Shown here piece by piece: positions 1-6,405 of a stretch of DNA of 6,405 nt. This stretch comes from Eubacterium sp. (GTDB lineage Bacteria > Bacillota > Clostridia > Oscillospirales > Acutalibacteraceae), in NCBI GenBank assembly GCA_029052085.1, contig JAIDJS010000089.1:1-6405 (forward strand). Direction: 5' to 3'. The position numbers were made by a program, and so were the translations under genes. The notes under the pieces were generated by a model that saw only the letters and a program-made list of their open reading frames with translations, searched no databases and was not told the origin of the DNA. How positions within the stretch are numbered: position 1 is the stretch's first letter; each line of letters starts with the position of its first letter.

Positions 1-188
1 TTATTAAGCTTGACAGTTTGCTTAAATTTTCAGGTCTTGCAGAAAGCGGCAGCTTTGCAAAAATGATGATTGAAGAAAATAATATCAGAGTTAACGGAGA
101 AAGATGCACGGCAAGAGGAAAGAAAATAAGAAACGGCGATATTGTTTCCGTTAAAAATATAGATTTAAAAGTTATCAATGAAGATTAA
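1..188 (+). CDS. yaaA: S4-domain RNA-binding protein YaaA (RlbA-like), 3' part only
   Basis: The 5' end lies outside the window; the reading frame begins at base 3 and gives 61 residues up to TAA at 186-188. The visible protein is an S4 RNA-binding fold: 'LDSLLKFSGLAESGSFAKMMI' (helices), then 'IRVNGERCTARGKKIRNGDIVSV', the typical S4 hairpin with conserved V-N-G, R-G-K-K and G-D. B. subtilis YaaA is about 71 residues, so only roughly 5-15 residues should be missing. In that species YaaA is encoded between dnaN and recF and is linked to ribosome assembly; the same position here supports the assignment. The stop lies 8 bp inside recF, an 11-bp overlap. This is not the unrelated E. coli peroxide-stress YaaA. 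Identity rests on motif plus position; the biochemical role is inferred from the family. Confidence 0.9.
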   Translation, partial: IKLDSLLKFSGLAESGSFAKMMIEENNIRVNGERCTARGKKIRNGDIVSVKNIDLKVINED

Positions 189-1272
189 CAACATAGAAAT
201 TCAGAATTTTCGCAATATTGAACAGTTAAAAGCAGATTTTGATGATGTTAATATCATTTACGGCGAAAATGCACAGGGGAAAACGAATCTTTTAGAGGCT
301 GTTTATCTTTTTACTGGTTCAAAATCCTTTCGGGGTGTTAAGGACAGCCAGCTTGTTCAGTTTTCAAAGGAATTTTCAAAGCTGAAGGCTGAATTCTACA
401 GCAATAAAAGAGAACAGAATGCAGAAATTCTGATAAAAAATAAACGAACGGCAACGCTTAACGGTATTAAAAAATCTTCTCCTGCCTTGCTTGGGGATGA
501 TATAAAAGCTGTTATTTTCAGTCCTGTTCATCTTTCAATGATTAAGGACGGGCCGATTGAACGGCGAAAATTTATTGATAATGCTTTATGCCAGCTGAAT
601 TCAAATTACAGAAATGCTTTAAAGGAATATAACCGATGCCTTGCGCAGAGAAATATTGTTTTAAGGGATATGCAGCAATACGGAGGGCTTGATGAAATTC
701 TTTTTGTATGGAATCTGAATTTTGCAAAATCATGCTCAAGAATTATTTATCAGAGACAGAAATATATTGAAGCGCTTTTACCTTATGCGAAAGAGGTTTT
801 CAAAGGTCTTTCTTCAGGAAAAGAAGAAATTGATTTTGTTTTAAAGGGCTGTTTTGATTATGAAAATTTATCTGCTGCAGAAATAGAAGAAAAGCTGTTG
901 GAAGAGCTTGAACATAAAAAGACAGTTGATATTTTAAATAAAAATACTTCTGTCGGTGCCCACAGAGATGATCTTGAAATTTTTATAAACGGAAGGGAAG
1001 CAAGAATTTTCGGAAGTCAGGGCCAGCAGCGAAGCTGTGTTATAGCCTTAAAGCTTGCGGAATCAAGCCTTCTTAAAGAAAAAACAGAAATTATGCCTGT
1101 TGCTCTTCTTGACGATGTTATGAGCGAGCTGGATGAAAAAAGGCAGGATTATATTCTGAATCATATAAAAGAATGGCAGGTTTTTATTACCTGCTGTGAT
1201 AAAAATACGATTTTAAGATTAAAAAAGGGCAAAACCATTCATCTTGAAAACGGAAAAATTATGGGTGACTGA
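178..1272 (+). CDS. recF: DNA replication and repair protein RecF
   Basis: RecF is a cytoplasmic SMC/ABC-like ATPase that, with RecO and RecR, binds gapped DNA and helps load RecA at stalled forks. The 364 residues match the family length (about 357 in E. coli, 370 in B. subtilis). The start 'MKINNIEIQNFRNIEQL' is the family N terminus. Walker A is GENAQGKTN at residues 29-37 (Lys35, Thr36). The lid region follows, with 'FSPVHLSMIKDGPIERRKFID' at about 114-134. 'VGAHRDDL' is at 259-266, the ABC signature SQGQQRS at 280-286, and Walker B 'ALLDDVMSELD' at 309-319 with Asp312/Asp313. All catalytic elements are present. No Shine-Dalgarno is visible before ATG 178, which lies inside the end of yaaA, so translation is probably coupled to yaaA. 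The TGA stop directly touches the remB ATG. Confidence 0.98.
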   Translation: MKINNIEIQNFRNIEQLKADFDDVNIIYGENAQGKTNLLEAVYLFTGSKSFRGVKDSQLVQFSKEFSKLKAEFYSNKREQNAEILIKNKRTATLNGIKKSSPALLGDDIKAVIFSPVHLSMIKDGPIERRKFIDNALCQLNSNYRNALKEYNRCLAQRNIVLRDMQQYGGLDEILFVWNLNFAKSCSRIIYQRQKYIEALLPYAKEVFKGLSSGKEEIDFVLKGCFDYENLSAAEIEEKLLEELEHKKTVDILNKNTSVGAHRDDLEIFINGREARIFGSQGQQRSCVIALKLAESSLLKEKTEIMPVALLDDVMSELDEKRQDYILNHIKEWQVFITCCDKNTILRLKKGKTIHLENGKIMGD

Positions 1273-3522
<2,250 letters not shown>

Positions 3523-3622
3523 TGCTCCAAATTTTAAATGCAAAGCATGAAAAAATTTGGGAGAACGCTTCAGTGAAGCGTTTGATAGCAGCGTGATATA
3601 ACTGTGTGAATGTTTAAATAGT

Positions 3623-3667
3623 TTCATTTCTAAGAATGCAAAATTTGTTCAAAATTTGGATATTTAA
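3623..3667 (+). pseudogene. Duplicated GyrB C-terminal codons with stop (relic)
   Basis: In one frame, 3623-3667 reads [14 protein letters not shown] followed by TAA. The true GyrB end reads [14 protein letters not shown], so 13 of 14 residues agree. Upstream of 3623 the similarity is lost. The stretch cannot encode a functional protein and is the coding part of the 70-bp repeat copy 2. It is either the displaced original gene end or a duplicated one. The only in-repeat coding differences are synonymous (CAG/CAA, GAC/GAT). Confidence 0.75.
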
Positions 3668-3704
3668 TGAAAAGAAACCATGTTGAACGGCGAGGTTCAA
3701 CCGA
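3635..3704 (+). repeat. 70-bp direct repeat, copy 2
   Basis: Second copy of the gyrB-end repeat, 66 of 70 bases identical to 3453-3522, with 112 bp between copies. It keeps the duplicated gyrB stop (3665-3667) and the overlapping TAATG. It also carries an improved form of the hairpin: GTTGAAC-GGCGAG-GTTCAAC (3682-3701), with a 7-bp stem instead of 6. Identity stops at 3704, where an apparently unrelated GC-rich repeat begins. Confidence 0.95.
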
Positions 3705-3753
3705 GTGCTTCGCCACCCACCTTCCCCTCAAGGGGAAGGCATATAAACTCTAA
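3667..3753 (+). other. Candidate 28-codon leader ORF upstream of gyrA
   Basis: ATG 3667 overlaps the duplicated gyrB stop (TAATG) and opens 28 codons, MKRNHVERRG... to ...KGKAYKL, ending at TAA 3751-3753 inside the gyrA Shine-Dalgarno region. A weak GGA (3658-3660) lies 6 nt before it. The position would allow translational coupling to gyrA. However, the peptide is mostly a translation of repeat sequence, and a matching ATG in repeat copy 1 opens an unrelated 21-codon frame (3485-3550). No homologue is recognised, and it may well be untranslated. Confidence 0.15.
3720..3739 (+). repeat. GC-rich hairpin, likely fragment of a dispersed intergenic repeat
   Basis: CCTTCCCC (3720-3727) pairs perfectly with GGGGAAGG (3732-3739) around a TCAA loop. 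It is preceded by 'GCTTCGCCACCCA' (3707-3719). Its GC content contrasts sharply with the flanking AT-rich DNA. The wording resembles short palindromic repeats that I recall from intergenic regions of gut Clostridia; that likeness is from memory and not verified. No T-run follows, so it is not an intrinsic terminator. It ends 12 nt before the gyrA Shine-Dalgarno and could influence gyrA mRNA stability or initiation. Confidence 0.6.
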
Positions 3754-3758
3754 AGGAG
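3752..3758 (+). promoter_or_regulatory. Ribosome binding site of gyrA (AAAGGAG)
   Basis: A strong Shine-Dalgarno, AAAGGAG, lies 7 nt upstream of ATG 3766 and fixes the gyrA start. The TAA of the candidate 28-codon leader frame overlaps its first bases. Confidence 0.9.
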
Positions 3759-3765
3759 TAATAAA

Positions 3766-6258
3766 ATGGCAGATGAAATAATCAGATATGACAATCAGAA
3801 GATTGTTAATGTAGAAATAAGCGATGAAATCAGAAAAGCATTTCTTGATTACTCAATGACAGTAATTGTAAGCCGTGCGCTTCCTGATGTAAGAGATGGA
3901 TTAAAGCCTGTTCACAGGCGTATTCTTTATACAATGTTTGAAAACAATCTGTATCCCGATAAAGCATACCGTAAATGTGCCGATACAGTTGGTTCTGTGC
4001 TTGGTAGATATCATCCGCACGGTGATGCTTCTGTTTATGATGCAATGGTACGTCTTGCACAAACCTTCTCTATGAGATATATGCTTGTTGACGGACACGG
4101 AAATTTCGGTACAGTAGACGGCGACCCTGCCGCTGCATATAGATATACGGAATCAAGAATGAGCAAAATCAGCATGAAAATGCTTGCTGATATTGATAAG
4201 GATACAGTTGATTTTGCGCCAAACTATGATGACCGTCTGAAAGAGCCGTCTGTACTTCCAACCAGATTCCCGAATCTTCTTGTTAACGGATCATCAGGAA
4301 TTGCTGTTGGTATGGCAACAAACATTCCTCCCCACAATATGAAAGAGATTGTAGAGGGTGTTAATTATCTTATTGATCATCCGGAATGCGATGTTCCTGA
4401 ATTAATGCAGTACATAAAAGGCCCTGATTTCCCGACTGCAGGAATTATTATGGGAACCAAGGGTATCAGAGAGGCTTATTCTACCGGAAGAGGAAAAATA
4501 TATCTTCGCGCCCGTGCCGAAATTATTGAGGATAAGGGCGAAAGATTTAAAATTATTGTTACAGAGCTTCCTTATCAGGTTAAAAAGGCAGAGCTTATTT
4601 CTAAAATTGCAGAGCTTGCAAAGGATAAAAAGCTTGAAGGCATTTCCGATATCAAGGATTTTTCAAACCGTAAAGGAATGCATATTGAAATAACCGTAAA
4701 AAGAGATGCCAATGCGCAGGTTGTTCTGAATAATCTTTATAAGATGACACAGATGCAGGTAACCTTCGGTGTTATTATGCTTGCTCTTGTTGACGGCGTT
4801 CCGAAATGCCTTTCTCTTAAGGAAATGCTGAACCACTATATTAAGTTCAGAGAAGAAATCATTGTTCGCAGAACAAAGTATGACCTTAAAAAGGCGCAGG
4901 ACAGAAAGCATATTTTAGACGGACTTGCAAAAGCAATTGATATTGTTGATGAAATTATTGCAACAATACGTGCATGTAAGGGCGGCAAAGCAGAAGCAAA
5001 GCAGGCAATTATTGAAAAATTCGGTTTTGATGATCCGCAGGCAACGGCGATTGTAAATTTCCAGCTCGGTCAGCTGGCAGGTCTTGAAATTGAAAAAATC
5101 AATAATGAAATAGGTGAGCTTAAAGCTAAAATAGAAGATTTTATGGATATCCTTAACCGTGAGGAAAGAGTTTTTGAAATCATCAAGGAAGAAAGCAGCG
5201 AAATTGTTGAAAAATTCGGCGATGACAGAAGAACGGAAATCAGTGCAGTAATCGGCTCTGTTGAGGATGAGGATTTAATTCCTGTTGAGGAAAGCATTTT
5301 AACGCTTACCAATATGGGTTATATGAAGCGTATGACCGTTGATACCTATAAAGCACAGAATCGCGGCGGCCGCGGAATTATGGGAATGAGCAGAAGAGAA
5401 GAGGATGTTGCAAAAACAATGTTTTCCTGTTCTTCACACGATGTTGTATTTATCTTTACAAATAAAGGTAAGGTTTTCAAGAAAAAGGCATATGAAATTC
5501 CTGCTTCTTCAAGAACAGGAAAGGGTATGAATGTTGTAAACCTGCTTCCGCTTGAAAAGGATGAAACGGTTTCTGCAATGGTTAAAATTCCTGCAGAAGA
5601 AAACAGAAAATATCTTTGCATGGTTACCAAAAAGGGTATTATCAAGAGAACGGATATCAACGAATATCAGCATATCCGCCAGAGCGGTATTATTGCAATC
5701 AATCTTGATGAGGGAGACGAGCTTGCTTACGTTGAAATTACGGACGGAGAAAGAAAGCTTGTTGTTGCAACGCATGACGGAATGAGCATTTGCTTTGATG
5801 AAACAGATGCAAGGCTTATCGGCAGAACAGCACGTGGTGTAAGAGCTATTTCACTTGCAGAAGGCGATTATGTTGTTGGTTTTGCTGCTTCACTTGAGGG
5901 ATATACACTTCTTACGGTTTCCGAAACAGGCTTTGGCAGAAAGAGCAGCTTTGATGATTACAGAGTGCAGAGCCGTGGCGGTAAGGGTCTTATCAATTAC
6001 AGAACGGCTCAGTACGGAAAGGTTGCAATGATTGCTCCCGTAACCGAAAATGAGGATGTAATTATGATAACAAGTGACGGAATTGTTATCAGAACGCATG
6101 TGGACCAGATTTCTACCTTCTTAAGACCAAGCAAGGGTGTTAAGGTTATGAGAGTGAATGACGGAGAAAAGGTTGCAACAATCTCTGTTGTAGACAGGTT
6201 TGAAGAAGAACTTGAGGATGCAGAAGATAATGAAGCAGCTGAAGAAACAACAGAATAA
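3766..6258 (+). CDS. gyrA: DNA gyrase subunit A
   Basis: Breakage-reunion and DNA-wrapping subunit of gyrase, 830 residues, within the usual 800-880. The winged-helix/tower core starts with '[15 protein letters not shown]' (41-55). The quinolone-determining region is [12 protein letters not shown] (83-94), with Ala88 at the E. coli Ser83 position and Asp92 at Asp87. The catalytic tyrosine is Tyr127, next to Arg126, in 'AAYRYTESR'. '[22 protein letters not shown]' follows at about 170-191. The helical gate with '[14 protein letters not shown]' (428-441) is a variant of the usual 'AILxMxLxxLTGLE'. The C-terminal beta-pinwheel (about 505-812) contains the GyrA box QNRGGRG at 531-537, which separates gyrase from ParC, and a similar QSRGGKG at 735-741. 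The tail is strongly acidic ([18 protein letters not shown]). No promoter is evident in the spacer, so gyrA is probably co-transcribed with gyrB and ends at the downstream terminator. Confidence 0.98.
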   Translation: MADEIIRYDNQKIVNVEISDEIRKAFLDYSMTVIVSRALPDVRDGLKPVHRRILYTMFENNLYPDKAYRKCADTVGSVLGRYHPHGDASVYDAMVRLAQTFSMRYMLVDGHGNFGTVDGDPAAAYRYTESRMSKISMKMLADIDKDTVDFAPNYDDRLKEPSVLPTRFPNLLVNGSSGIAVGMATNIPPHNMKEIVEGVNYLIDHPECDVPELMQYIKGPDFPTAGIIMGTKGIREAYSTGRGKIYLRARAEIIEDKGERFKIIVTELPYQVKKAELISKIAELAKDKKLEGISDIKDFSNRKGMHIEITVKRDANAQVVLNNLYKMTQMQVTFGVIMLALVDGVPKCLSLKEMLNHYIKFREEIIVRRTKYDLKKAQDRKHILDGLAKAIDIVDEIIATIRACKGGKAEAKQAIIEKFGFDDPQATAIVNFQLGQLAGLEIEKINNEIGELKAKIEDFMDILNREERVFEIIKEESSEIVEKFGDDRRTEISAVIGSVEDEDLIPVEESILTLTNMGYMKRMTVDTYKAQNRGGRGIMGMSRREEDVAKTMFSCSSHDVVFIFTNKGKVFKKKAYEIPASSRTGKGMNVVNLLPLEKDETVSAMVKIPAEENRKYLCMVTKKGIIKRTDINEYQHIRQSGIIAINLDEGDELAYVEITDGERKLVVATHDGMSICFDETDARLIGRTARGVRAISLAEGDYVVGFAASLEGYTLLTVSETGFGRKSSFDDYRVQSRGGKGLINYRTAQYGKVAMIAPVTENEDVIMITSDGIVIRTHVDQISTFLRPSKGVKVMRVNDGEKVATISVVDRFEEELEDAEDNEAAEETTE

Positions 6259-6266
6259 TATGTTAT

Positions 6267-6293
6267 AAGGGCAGCTTACGGCTGCCCTTTTTT
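6267..6293 (+). terminator. Intrinsic terminator after gyrA
   Basis: AAGGGCAGC (6267-6275) pairs perfectly with GCTGCCCTT (6281-6289) around the 5-nt loop TTACG. The last two stem Ts belong to a run of six (6288-6293). It starts 8 nt after the gyrA stop. A GC-rich stem plus U-tract is the canonical Rho-independent form and closes the operon. On the opposite strand only two Ts follow the stem, so it should work in one direction. Confidence 0.95.
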
Positions 6294-6374
6294 AATGCTT
6301 TTATTTTATATTTTGTGAAAAATGCTTTTTTTATGATTTATATAATTTTCCATACCTTATTTACAATTTATTTA

Positions 6375-6403
6375 TTGAAATCTATATAAATATAATATAT
6401 AAT
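6375..6403 (+). promoter_or_regulatory. Candidate sigma-A promoter for the next gene downstream
   Basis: TTGAAA (6375-6380) and TATAAT (6398-6403) are separated by exactly 17 bp. A second candidate pair, TTTACA (6360-6365) with TATATA (6383-6388), is also spaced by 17 bp and overlaps it. It lies after the gyrA terminator, so it would start a new transcription unit beyond the window. The very AT-rich context raises the chance of accidental matches. Confidence 0.5.
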
Positions 6404-6405
6404 GC

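Noticed and set aside
3564..3590. Hairpin 3564-3582 as an intrinsic terminator between gyrB and gyrA
   Set aside because: The stem is good, but it is followed by TGATAGCA rather than a T-run, so termination is unlikely.
3582..3602. TTGATA...TATAAC as a promoter for gyrA
   Set aside because: The boxes are only 9 bp apart, far from the required ~17; no other properly spaced pair was found in the spacer.
3720..3750. Hairpin 3720-3739 as an intrinsic terminator
   Set aside because: It is followed by CATATAAACT with no U-tract, and lies immediately before the gyrA ribosome binding site.
5346..5660. 104-codon minus-strand open frame inside gyrA
   Set aside because: Shadow of the GyrA pinwheel coding region, with no start-site support or known family.

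Overview
The window carries five collinear plus-strand genes of the classic bacterial origin-proximal cluster: the 3' end of yaaA (S4-domain RNA-binding protein), recF, remB (yaaB, DUF370 family), gyrB and gyrA. This is the order known from Bacillus subtilis and many other Firmicutes downstream of dnaA-dnaN. The AT-rich DNA, the presence of remB between recF and gyrB, GyrB without the large proteobacterial insertion, and wording such as '[15 protein letters not shown]' in GyrB suggest a low-GC Firmicute, most likely an anaerobic gut-type Clostridia member (Oscillospirales/Ruminococcaceae-like). That placement is inference from protein wording, not a database result.

Layout. Bases 1-188 are the last 61 codons of yaaA. 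It overlaps recF (178-1272) by 11 bp, recF abuts remB (1273-1521) with no gap, and remB overlaps gyrB (1518-3485) by 4 bp (ATGA). These four are therefore translationally coupled and almost certainly one transcript. A 280-bp spacer (3486-3765) separates gyrB from gyrA (3766-6258). gyrA ends in a strong intrinsic terminator (6267-6293). The last ~110 bp are very AT-rich and contain a good sigma-A-type promoter candidate pointing out of the window.

How the genes work together: RecF loads the recombination machinery at single-strand gaps, and GyrB and GyrA form the A2B2 DNA gyrase that introduces negative supercoils. RemB is related to the B. subtilis matrix regulator RemA, and YaaA is a small RNA-binding protein thought to act on the ribosome. 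All are housekeeping genes.

The unusual part is the gyrB-gyrA spacer. (i) A 70-bp direct repeat (3453-3522 and 3635-3704, 4 mismatches) duplicates the last codons and stop of gyrB plus 37 bp beyond. Both differences in the GyrB-coding part are synonymous. (ii) Bases 3487-3630 form a nested imperfect palindrome with ~20-nt terminal inverted repeats and internal hairpins, like a miniature mobile element or a structured RNA. (iii) A 14-15 nt stretch inside the last gyrB codons is the reverse complement of a hairpin present in both repeat copies. (iv) A GC-rich hairpin resembling a dispersed intergenic repeat lies just upstream of the gyrA ribosome binding site. No convincing promoter or terminator is visible in the spacer, so it probably lies inside a gyrB-gyrA transcript. 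Both gyrase subunits also carry non-canonical residues at known drug-contact positions (GyrB Gln152, GyrA Ala88).
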